NCBI GenBank assembly: GCA_039105265.1
Contig: JAPFFF010000005.1
Location: 5,999,501 to 6,063,500, forward strand
DNA from: Tritrichomonas musculus
Lineage: Eukaryota > Parabasalia > Tritrichomonadida > Tritrichomonadidae
Direction of reading: 5' to 3'
DNA: 64,000 nt
Each line of letters opens with the position of its first letter. Position 1 is the first letter of the stretch. The notes beneath the pieces are model-generated. The model did no database searches, was not told the origin of the DNA, and saw only the letters and a list, made by a program, of their open reading frames with translations. The position numbers were made by a program, and so were the translations under genes. Positions 56,751 to 64,000 of this stretch are shown one piece after another.

Positions 56751-56833
56751 TTACAATGAAATTAAAAAAGCTAAAAAATTATCACGCTATAAAAATTATA
56801 GCTGAACAGAAAAAATAATTTGCTTGGTATGAA

Positions 56834-57166
56834 ATGTCTGTTGAATACATCTATTTGATTCGTGAAAGAGAATTTGCTTACACTAATCAACCTGTATATA
56901 AAATTGGTAGAACAAATAAAATTGCAACAAGAATGGGACAATATCCTAAAGATAGTGAAGTGTATTTGGTTGAAGCAGTTAGTGATTCAGTAAAAGTTGA
57001 AAAAGAATTAATAACTATATTTGAAGAGAATTATGAGAGAGCAACAACAAAAGATGGAAAAACATGGATTGGTAATGAATATTTTGTTGGTAATGTTAAT
57101 GAAATGATTTATATAATTAGAACATATATTTCTTATCACACTCCAAAAGCATGGGTAAAATCTTAG
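56834..57166 (+). CDS. Mug113/T5orf172-type GIY-YIG-like protein (element B)
   Basis: 110 aa, ATG at 56834. YIYLIREREFAYTNQPVYKI followed by GRTNKIATRMGQYPKDSEVY is the signature of the T5orf172/Mug113 domain, a branch of the GIY-YIG nuclease superfamily frequent in giant viruses and phages. The rest (VKVEKELITIFEENYERATT, GNEYFVGN) fits the same domain. Its role in Polintons is unknown. It is divergent from the polymerase start, 83 bases away. Confidence 0.8.
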   Translation: MSVEYIYLIREREFAYTNQPVYKIGRTNKIATRMGQYPKDSEVYLVEAVSDSVKVEKELITIFEENYERATTKDGKTWIGNEYFVGNVNEMIYIIRTYISYHTPKAWVKS

Positions 57167-57485
57167 GAAATTTCTATAAAATTAGCGTCCCAAAAAAATG
57201 GGACAGAAATGGGATCGTTGGGACATAAATGGGATTGTTGAAAAACACCCTAAACTTGACATGTTTTTGATTCATTAGATGTCTATTTTGATATATATTT
57301 CATATAATATCTTTATTTATATGATCCCAAAAATGATCCCATTTTTGAAAAAAGATATATAGAAAAAATTGAATGCGAAAATAATTGTAATTATATTTGA
57401 TAATATTATTTTGAGAAGTTTGAGGAAACCAAAAATGGGATCACAAAAATGGGACGCATTCAAAAATTGAAAATATATTCAAAAT

Positions 57486-57560
57486 AAAATCTTTGTTCGT
57501 TATTATTTCAAAAATCTTTGTTCGTTATTATTTCTAAAATCTTTGTTCGTTATTATTTCT
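57486..57560. repeat. Tandem repeat, 3 x 25 bp
   Basis: Unit AAAATCTTTGTTCGTTATTATTTC(T/A), three near-perfect copies followed by a partial AAAATTTTTTG. Confidence 0.9.
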
Positions 57561-57780
57561 AAAATTTTTTGTATTTGGGTTAACCAATTATATTTTTGGG
57601 CTTCCCAAATGTTTTTTGGGCTTCCCTATCACAGTATTTGGAACACTCTATGTATGTTTGGGCAACCCAATCACAACTTTGGGACGCACAAAACTATCCT
57701 AGATACTCCCAAATATTGCTTGGGCAGCTCAAATATCTGAAAAAATTTTTTCACTTTTTGAATTCATTATCAAAAGTTTA

Positions 57781-57870
57781 ATTGAGAACCCATTGAAAAT
57801 AAAAATTATAATTGAGAACCCATTGAAAATAAAAATTATAATTGAGAACCCATTGAAAATAAAAATAATA
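57781..57870. repeat. Tandem repeat, 3 x 30 bp
   Basis: Unit starts ATTGAGAACCCATTGAAAAT and ends AAAAATTATA; three copies, the last with one change, followed by a fragment at 57871. Confidence 0.9.
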
Positions 57871-58075
57871 ATTGAGAATTCTTTCAATTTCCTCTATCCC
57901 ATAAATTTTTGGGACGATCCCGCTTTTTATGAAAATCTCTAGAGATTATTTTTTTCTTTCTATTTTATATTCATCAATATATTTTGAAAATATTTGATTC
58001 TTGAAATTTTGGACCTAAAAAATGGGTAAAAAAATCTGATTCCAGGTGTCCTTTCATCATCAAGCAAATTAAAAA

Positions 58076-58579
58076 AATGACTTGCTTTTAAGCAAGGCCC
58101 AATCTATGATTGTGATTTTGGTGAAGTGGTATGATAAGTATATTTTTTGGTAATATGATAAGTATATTTTTGGTAATATGATAAGTATATTTTTGGTAAT
58201 ATGATAAGTATATTTTTGGTAATATGATAAGTATATTTTTTGGTGAAGTGGTATGATAAGTATATTTTTGGTGAAGTGGTATGATAAGTATATTTTTTGG
58301 TGAAGTGGTATGTCACGTATATTTTTTGGTTTTTCGTCATGTACATTTTTTTGTTAAAGGAACTTTTTGAATGCCTTTCCTCTCAATTTTTGGTGGATGG
58401 AACTTTTTGAATGGATATTTGGCTGCGCCTGCGGCGGACCAGGGGGCCTTCGGCCCCCTAATAGTTCGCAGCTTCGCTGCTCACAAAAAAATATATTACA
58501 TATAATATATTTTATGTGGTACATAAAGTATATTTCATATCACAATCATAGATTGGGCCTTGCTTAAAAGCAAGTCATT
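58076..58579. mobile_element. MITE-like element with 41-bp inverted ends, 504 bp
   Basis: 58076-58116 and 58539-58579 are perfect 41-bp inverted copies (AATGACTTGCTTTTAAGCAA at the outer end). The interior holds about eight tandem units of a TATGATAAGTATATTTTTGGT-like repeat (about 58112-58330), two CTTTTTGAAT words (58363 and 58403), and a GC-rich block with perfect hairpins AGGGGGCC-TTC-GGCCCCCT (58441-58459) and GCAGC-TTC-GCTGC (58468-58480). It has no coding capacity. No clear target duplication. It ends two bases from the stop of the minus-strand 251-aa gene. Confidence 0.75.
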
Positions 58580-58581
58580 AT

Positions 58582-59337
58582 TTATTTTGTAAGCACGTCA
58601 TATATGTCAGCATCTTGGGCTGGTTTTATCTTTAATGTGATGAACAATGGCGATTTCAAGATTACTGGTTGGAACATAAAATCAACTAATCTCATCTCCA
58701 ATAACTTTAGTGAATCTGTGTTGACTTTAACTTTGATTGGTTTAGTTAAATCATAATTCACTATTAAAGCCTCCTGGTCCATTATCATTGTATCAATATT
58801 TGCAATAATTGATGGTGTATATTCTTGGTTTCCAATTGATGAATGCGTTGCAACTCCCTGTAATGATACCAAATATAATTTATTAGCAAAATCTAGAATT
58901 GGTAAATCTAGTACCTCACATTCAACTCCATTTGGAAATAGATGTCCAGGCTTAGTATTGAACAATCCAGTGATTAATTTTGCTCTATGACTACCTTCCT
59001 TAAATTTTATATTTTGACTTGCCTTCAGTGATAATGTTCTATTGTTAATATTCTTGAAGGTAATTATTTGTTGACTTGATTCGTTTACTTTTTGATTCGT
59101 GTTCAAATAGTTTACCAAATACGCAAACGAATATGCATACGACTCCTCAAAATCAATTCTAATCTCCCCATTAGATGTCTGGAATATTAAATAATCATCT
59201 TCAGTGGTTAATAGTATGTTGGCCTTGGTATTGATTGATGAAACATAATACTTCACGTAAGGACATTTCCACGGTATATCAATATTCATTCTCACAGTAT
59301 TGTAATTTTCTGGTTGACTCTGAACTGAATACAACAT
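58582..59337 (-). CDS. Hypothetical beta-rich protein, 251 aa (element B)
   Basis: ATG on the minus strand at 59337, 19 bases from the divergent 337-aa gene. Strand-like segments predominate (YVKYYVSSINTKANILLTTE, DYLIFQTSNGEIRIDFEESY, LFITLKIKPAQDADIYDVLT). It may be a capsid-associated or spike-base protein given its place next to the fibre genes. No family recognised. Confidence 0.5.
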   Translation of the reverse strand: MLYSVQSQPENYNTVRMNIDIPWKCPYVKYYVSSINTKANILLTTEDDYLIFQTSNGEIRIDFEESYAYSFAYLVNYLNTNQKVNESSQQIITFKNINNRTLSLKASQNIKFKEGSHRAKLITGLFNTKPGHLFPNGVECEVLDLPILDFANKLYLVSLQGVATHSSIGNQEYTPSIIANIDTMIMDQEALIVNYDLTKPIKVKVNTDSLKLLEMRLVDFMFQPVILKSPLFITLKIKPAQDADIYDVLTK

Positions 59338-59356
59338 TATTTAATTTCAGATTAAA

Positions 59357-60370
59357 ATGTCTTTGACACTATATTCTGCAAAGAGCAAGGTGGCATCTAA
59401 ACTTAAAGCAAATGGTTTTGAAATATGTGCAGGAGAAGATGAAGATGGGAATGAACAAATAAATATCACACAAGATGATAAACCAAATGAATACCCAAAA
59501 TTTAATTGTCTATACAATAAAGCTGAAGTTGATGCAAGAGTGGTAAACGATTACATTGAAAATGGAGGCAGTCTTGAAGGATTCGGCGACGTTCCAATAA
59601 CTGAAAAATCTACACAAATACTTGAATATAGAGCGCCAGAAAATATATTGATGGAAGTGAAATCAGAACAAGTAGAGTCCAACAGAGAGCTTATCAAAGA
59701 TGAATTATGTGTTAATACATTCAATGACATTATCGAAGCGGAATCAAAAACCTGTGAAGCTGTCCATGATATGTACAACGAATTGATGTGTTCAGCTGAC
59801 GGATATGAACAAGTAGTATTTGATGAAGATAAAGGGCAAAGTGAAGTTGTAAAATATGTTAAAACTCCTATTGCACCACCAGAGCCTTCTCCAACTGAAC
59901 CTTTCCTCCAATACAAGGCATATCATAATTTAGCTGATATGTTGATGAATATTATAAAGAATGAAAAGAAAAATCAATCTATAAAAAGGATATTATATGA
60001 TACATTCAACGAGACAAACTCAACAAAGATAATAAATGGAACAAAGCAATATCATTACAATCCTGAAAACCAATCTCTTCAAACAATAGGATATAAATAT
60101 AAAAATAGTACAGAAGAAGTTAAAGCAGACCATGTAATAGAAGTTGAGAGCCCTGGTGAATTTTTCGATACTTATACGCAAAACCAAAAAGATAACTTCA
60201 TAAATTATCCCCAAATAATTCAAAATTTATTGTTATCTAGTGTTCTCGGATATGGGTTGGCATCAGCTCTAAAATTATTTTCGACATCATTAACAGTAGA
60301 CCATACAATAAAAGTTGACAATATCGATGGTACAAAAGTAAAGGTCAGTTTAAAATCAATTCCTAAATGA
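59357..60370 (+). CDS. Hypothetical protein, 337 aa (element B)
   Basis: ATG at 59357. Acidic N-terminal half (EICAGEDEDGNEQINITQDD), a middle part with a Pro-rich linker (TPIAPPEPSPTEPF), and a C-terminal hydrophobic helix (IIQNLLLSSVLGYGLASALK) before a last strand pair. Precedes the fibre gene by 7 bases, so it may encode a virion attachment or chaperone protein. Not recognised. Confidence 0.5.
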   Translation: MSLTLYSAKSKVASKLKANGFEICAGEDEDGNEQINITQDDKPNEYPKFNCLYNKAEVDARVVNDYIENGGSLEGFGDVPITEKSTQILEYRAPENILMEVKSEQVESNRELIKDELCVNTFNDIIEAESKTCEAVHDMYNELMCSADGYEQVVFDEDKGQSEVVKYVKTPIAPPEPSPTEPFLQYKAYHNLADMLMNIIKNEKKNQSIKRILYDTFNETNSTKIINGTKQYHYNPENQSLQTIGYKYKNSTEEVKADHVIEVESPGEFFDTYTQNQKDNFINYPQIIQNLLLSSVLGYGLASALKLFSTSLTVDHTIKVDNIDGTKVKVSLKSIPK

Positions 60371-60377
60371 TGTCCAG

Positions 60378-63300
60378 ATGAACATAAATAATATAATAGC
60401 ATCATTAAATTATTGGGCTGATTATTGTTCAAAAATAAAATCATGCAATTGTAATCAAGATGGAGAGAATAATTTTGAAGATGAGAACGATGCTATATTT
60501 GTTGAATTGTTAGCTGATTTATATGATAGAGTGGATGAGGTTCAAGACCATCTTCAGGTACATGATATTAGTCGTTTACATTTTGACAACCAGGCCCAAT
60601 TGGCTCAATCACAGGTAGTTGACTTTTCGATTTACAATAATAATGATGGTATAAATGATTTGATAAATCAATATCAAAAACAAAATCAGCAGATTGATGT
60701 AAGTATAAAGCATACAAATTTCATGAATGATAGGTCTTTTGATGTTGAACATGATGAAATATATTATTGGTCAGCCCTCTTTCATAGATGGGTTTTATTA
60801 ACTGAGAGTGGGTATTCATTAGATGATTTCCCTTCAGGCTGGAGAACAAATAGAAGCTTTGATGCGCCTCCTTCATTTATATTTGATGTGGACAGACAAA
60901 ACTGGATTCAGATTATGATTACCGATTTTGATAATAAATGTCAAGGTTGGAGGAATAATGAAGATAGAATGAGTGTGGCTGTCTATACAGCCTTTATGGC
61001 TAACAATACAAAAAACAAAGAAGGGGATATTATATGGGATGAAAATGAAAATGAATGGATTTACTGCAATAGTGCTGTTAGTCCTTTGAGTATTGACATC
61101 GGCACACCACCAAAACAGCCTGATGACTCTGTTTCTATTCCAGGTTCAGATAGTGAATCATTCAAGAAAGCTTTAGAAGTATATGGAAGCAATTATATTG
61201 AGCCACCAAATAACTATCAGTTTAAAAAAGAAAAACCAGTATATGGTGATGTTAATATCAAAGCAAATCTAAATGTCAATGGATTGATTAATGGTGTAGA
61301 TATATCGAATTTATCATCAGGTAGGGATATTACCACATCTAATTTTACTTATCTATCTGGCTTTCCCAAATATATTCTCACCAATGATAAACTCAGTATA
61401 GATACATTCCAATTATTTGACCGAGACTTTAAGATGATGGTTATAGGAGGTACAGAATACATACAAGAAATAAAATCTAAGACTACAGGACGAATAGACA
61501 TATTCAAGATTATTTTGCGAAATACAATTCTCATGAATACAAATGGAAAAATAATTAAAGAGTTCTATATCTATGCTCAAGATGGAAAAATATATAATCC
61601 AGTCTTTATTCATAATACCGAGCATGATGAAACCCGGCTTAGTTATTTTCATGAGACCACAACGAATAAATTATATATTGCTCATGATGAAGGGGTTAGA
61701 ATTGATTCATATGATTTATATCTCAAGGGAGAGCTAAGCATAATATATTTATTGCCTCAAGATTCTTTGGTAGCTGTTAGACCAACAATCAGGTGCGATA
61801 CTATAGATGCTAAGAATGCTCTTAAATTACATGAATCAGATATTATTTATTTATACAAACCAACAAAAATTACTGATGCAACAATTGATAATAAAGAATA
61901 TTATAAAATGATATATGAAATCCCAGATGATTACAATCCAATCGATGGCTTCAAATTTATATTCAAGGAGTATTGCTTTGGTAATCAATGGGAATTGGAA
62001 TGGAAGGAAGAGAAATGGACAGGAAATAATTTAAGTGGAAGATTAGGAGGAAGTGTCATTAACAAATTAAACAAAAGAAACACAAAGTATTATCACAATG
62101 ATAATAGAACACATTTATGTTATGTGATGATGAAAAACGATGATATACACAACGAAATAATAACGAGAGGAGAGAATGGAATTTTGTATAGTTTAATTGA
62201 ACTTGCAAATAGAGAAGGGAAAACAGAAACTAAATTATTGTTAAACAATGATGAAATAATAGATGGGGATGAAAATCATATTAGTTGCTGGATATTTCAA
62301 ATGGGAGGGCATAATACAGAGAAGTATGAAGGCTATGATTTAGTAGGTGTTGAATGTAGATTGTTTAATTATGAAAAAAACGCGACAAAATATCATGAAT
62401 TAATTCCCAAAATCGCAAGAGTATATTTCGATATCTATTTACCCAAATCTTCTACTCCTACTAGATTAACATTCAAAATTAAACCAGAGATACTTCATGT
62501 ATTAGGTCAGCTGAATGCAAACGTTAATTTGATTGGAGACTTAGACACTATTGATAGAATAGCATGTGATTGGAAAGATAGTGTTATAAATCCTGAAGTC
62601 AGAAATATTGAATTGTATTTACGAAAGAGCATGACAGACCCTTTCGAAGAAATGAATTGGGATGGTAAAATGAATCCCTTTGAATATATCATCAGACAGC
62701 AATTTTATGAAATAACACCAAATCCAAATGCAGCTACTACTTTGTATACAGATTATAATATTTGTTCTTCAAAAATCATTACTGCTGATAACATTACGAC
62801 AATGCGAAGTGATTTGAATTTAGTGTCTAATAACTTCGATGTCTTATCATATGATTTCGATAAATTGAAAAATAAAGTGGGCCAAATGGATAGGAGATTA
62901 ATTACTGTTGAAGATAAAACACAACATCTAGAATCAGATATGAAAACACTAAAGATTATGGAAGGGATATCCTTAGCATTTACCATAGCTGGTGGATTAA
63001 TTGGAGGTGGCTTGGCTTTATCTGCAAATGGTATTATATTTGGAGCTGCCGAAGCATCATCAGATGTGGCAGCAGCAGCAGCAACAACAATAACTCATGC
63101 CTCAACATCATTTTTATTAGAAGAATCGTACTTTAGGGGTGCTTCTCAATTACGAAAATTTAACCCATGGTCTAGGTCTATTTCAGATACAAATAAAGTA
63201 TTAGAATGGTGTGATGAAGATTTAGATGAATTGGGTGAAATAACATTTGAAAATGAATTTGATGACCCAGACAAAGGGGTTATGACTCTTCAAGCCTCAT

Positions 63301-63527
63301 TTAAGTTGTGTAATATTTTCAGAGACTCTTTGAAGCCTGTTTTCAAAATATTAGCTAACGAAATAAAAACTGTTCAAAGCACAAAGCATCCACTAGAGGA
63401 TATAGATATGACTGCTTATGTGACTAAAGCAGAGGTTAAGGAGATGCTCGAACAGAAGGATTTATATATTGATACCCTAGAGAAAAGAATTGCTGCATTA
63501 GAGAAGAAGTGTGCAAATATAGAGTAG
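60378..63527 (+). CDS. Large fibre-like protein (element B)
   Basis: 1,049 aa, ATG at 60378. Short helical start, then a region similar to the element C fibre anchor (VYGDVNIKANLNVNGLINGV), a long beta-rich body (FKIILRNTILMNTNGKIIKEFYIYA-like strands; NQWELEWKEEKWTGNN), a coiled coil (FDVLSYDFDKLKNKVGQMDR; VEDKTQHLESDMKTLK), a hydrophobic Gly/Ala-rich segment (LAFTIAGGLIGGGLALSANG) and a C-terminal helix pair. Shares architecture with the 738-aa protein of element C. Probably a virion spike or fibre, with a membrane-active or trimerisation segment; inferred. Confidence 0.6.
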   Translation: MNINNIIASLNYWADYCSKIKSCNCNQDGENNFEDENDAIFVELLADLYDRVDEVQDHLQVHDISRLHFDNQAQLAQSQVVDFSIYNNNDGINDLINQYQKQNQQIDVSIKHTNFMNDRSFDVEHDEIYYWSALFHRWVLLTESGYSLDDFPSGWRTNRSFDAPPSFIFDVDRQNWIQIMITDFDNKCQGWRNNEDRMSVAVYTAFMANNTKNKEGDIIWDENENEWIYCNSAVSPLSIDIGTPPKQPDDSVSIPGSDSESFKKALEVYGSNYIEPPNNYQFKKEKPVYGDVNIKANLNVNGLINGVDISNLSSGRDITTSNFTYLSGFPKYILTNDKLSIDTFQLFDRDFKMMVIGGTEYIQEIKSKTTGRIDIFKIILRNTILMNTNGKIIKEFYIYAQDGKIYNPVFIHNTEHDETRLSYFHETTTNKLYIAHDEGVRIDSYDLYLKGELSIIYLLPQDSLVAVRPTIRCDTIDAKNALKLHESDIIYLYKPTKITDATIDNKEYYKMIYEIPDDYNPIDGFKFIFKEYCFGNQWELEWKEEKWTGNNLSGRLGGSVINKLNKRNTKYYHNDNRTHLCYVMMKNDDIHNEIITRGENGILYSLIELANREGKTETKLLLNNDEIIDGDENHISCWIFQMGGHNTEKYEGYDLVGVECRLFNYEKNATKYHELIPKIARVYFDIYLPKSSTPTRLTFKIKPEILHVLGQLNANVNLIGDLDTIDRIACDWKDSVINPEVRNIELYLRKSMTDPFEEMNWDGKMNPFEYIIRQQFYEITPNPNAATTLYTDYNICSSKIITADNITTMRSDLNLVSNNFDVLSYDFDKLKNKVGQMDRRLITVEDKTQHLESDMKTLKIMEGISLAFTIAGGLIGGGLALSANGIIFGAAEASSDVAAAAATTITHASTSFLLEESYFRGASQLRKFNPWSRSISDTNKVLEWCDEDLDELGEITFENEFDDPDKGVMTLQASFKLCNIFRDSLKPVFKILANEIKTVQSTKHPLEDIDMTAYVTKAEVKEMLEQKDLYIDTLEKRIAALEKKCANIE

Positions 63528-63555
63528 AATAGAGAATTATTTTTTTGGGTTTTAA

Positions 63556-64000
63556 ATGGACGCAACGACAACAAAATTCATTGGTGATATACAATTTAAA
63601 GTTGGAGATGCTACTAGGAAAGCAAGCCAATTGTTAACCCTAAGTGATTTAGATGGATATGTACAGACAGGACATTTATTCAATGAAGTAGAAGGAATAC
63701 CAGAATTTAATATAAAAAATAATAATATACAATACGAGTCATTTGAGTCATCAACAACCCAATATCATATTCTAAAATTTGTTAACATACCAGAGGATTT
63801 CATGAATAAAGTGAAAGAAATAACAGCCCAAACTAATTTATTTAAAGTTGTCTTGAGGAAGAATATCATATATGATACGAATGGAAATTTAGTGAAGGAA
63901 TTTTATATTTATGCCAAGGATGGAAAGGTTTATAGCCCTCTCATAACCAAAAGCAGTAATGGCTGTTCTATAAATAACAGCACCATATTTGAATACATCA
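63556..64000 (+). CDS. Second fibre-like protein, 5' part, runs off the window (element B)
   Basis: ATG at 63556 after a T-run; open to the window end (148 codons). FKVVLRKNIIYDTNGNLVKE followed by FYIYAKDGKVYSPL closely resembles FKIILRNTILMNTNGKIIKE-FYIYAQDGKIYNP of the preceding protein, so this is a tandem paralogue. The anchor segment FIGDIQFKVGDATRKASQLL and DGYVQTGHLF differs. The remainder is outside the window. Confidence 0.65.
   Translation, partial: MDATTTKFIGDIQFKVGDATRKASQLLTLSDLDGYVQTGHLFNEVEGIPEFNIKNNNIQYESFESSTTQYHILKFVNIPEDFMNKVKEITAQTNLFKVVLRKNIIYDTNGNLVKEFYIYAKDGKVYSPLITKSSNGCSINNSTIFEYI

Larger units (their letters stand above)
57167..58581. repeat. Non-coding repeat hub of element B
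   Basis: About 1.4 kb without a gene. In order: scattered ATGGGAC/ATGGGAT words; three 25-bp direct repeats (57486-57560); small hairpins of the form TTGGG-N3-CCCAA (TTTGGG-CTT-CCCAAA at 57595-57609, TTGGG-CAA-CCCAA at 57658-57670); three 30-bp direct repeats (57781-57870) plus part of a fourth; then a 504-bp inverted-repeat element with its own tandem array. Such hubs may be replication or packaging regions, or simply a landing place for repeats. Confidence 0.75.
30300..64000. mobile_element. Element B: large Polinton/Maverick fossil, interrupted by element C
   Basis: Genes in order: minor capsid candidate, integrase, ATPase, two small virion-type proteins, SKRL-motif protein, capsid protein, HNH nuclease, four small ORFs, minus-strand HNH nuclease, minus-strand protein-primed polymerase (split by element C), Mug113-type protein, a non-coding repeat hub, a minus-strand 251-aa protein, a 337-aa protein and two fibre-like proteins. 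Without C it spans at least 20 kb in the window and runs off the right edge. Left boundary approximate; no terminal repeats recognised. It is broken: interrupted by C and with about one other break. No protease or Rep-like gene seen. Confidence 0.75.

Noticed and set aside
57167-58581. CRISPR-like array in the repeat hub
   Set aside because: The repeats are directly adjacent with no unique spacers, and the host is a eukaryote.
1-64000. tRNA, rRNA or other structured RNA genes
   Set aside because: None was recognised by eye; a covariance-model scan was not possible, so small RNAs may be missed.

Overview
The window looks like nuclear DNA of a parabasalid protist (a trichomonad; the AT-richness and gene style suggest Tritrichomonas, but this is inference). 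The genes are dense, apparently intronless, Asn/Lys-rich and use the standard code. Several have a TCA-Py-T initiator-like motif a few bases before the ATG. The second half is filled with Polinton/Maverick elements, which are abundant in trichomonads.

Host part (1 to about 22.9 kb): the 3' end of a discoidin-like gene; a ZIP metal transporter; a METTL13/EEF1AKMT4-like methyltransferase; a small unknown ORF; an unknown 327-aa protein with a repeated IISG-type motif; a TKL-like kinase; a UDP-glucose dehydrogenase homologue with Ala at the catalytic-Cys position; a PPP1R42-like leucine-rich-repeat protein; TRAPPC8/Trs85; a GT61 glycosyltransferase; a PHO80-type cyclin; a Wntless/GOST-like membrane protein; an RBBP4/MSI1 WD40 protein; an unknown Lys-tailed protein; an Ariadne-like RBR protein with Ile at the catalytic-Cys position; and an unknown Asn-rich ORF at the border of the element cluster.

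Element part (about 22.9 kb to the end): three Polinton-type fossils. Element A (about 22.9-30.3 kb) holds a CRESS-type Rep-like ORF, an HNH nuclease, an adenovirus-type protease, a minor capsid candidate, an integrase, a packaging ATPase, small virion-protein candidates and a partial major capsid gene; it is broken and incomplete on the right. Element B (about 30.3 kb to beyond 64 kb) repeats the minor capsid - integrase - ATPase - capsid module in a diverged form and adds HNH nucleases, a protein-primed DNA polymerase B, a GIY-YIG/Mug113-type protein, a repeat-rich non-coding hub and long fibre-like proteins; it is broken. Element C (42,834-56,139) sits inside the polymerase gene of B. It has 351-bp terminal inverted repeats that are nearly identical and a 5-bp target duplication (ACAGA), so it is a young insertion. 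It looks whole and has its own polymerase, ATPase, capsid and fibre genes, but I recognise no integrase and no protease in it.

The most unusual signals are: the nested integrase-less element C; a family of perfect palindromes closed by the same C-GAA-G triloop, found in C's ends, inside B's polymerase frame and in the non-coding hub; the non-coding hub itself (three tandem arrays, small hairpins and a 504-bp inverted-repeat element); a Rep-like ORF in a Polinton; and two host enzymes whose catalytic cysteine position is occupied by another residue. All identifications come from reading motifs by eye; no database search was possible.
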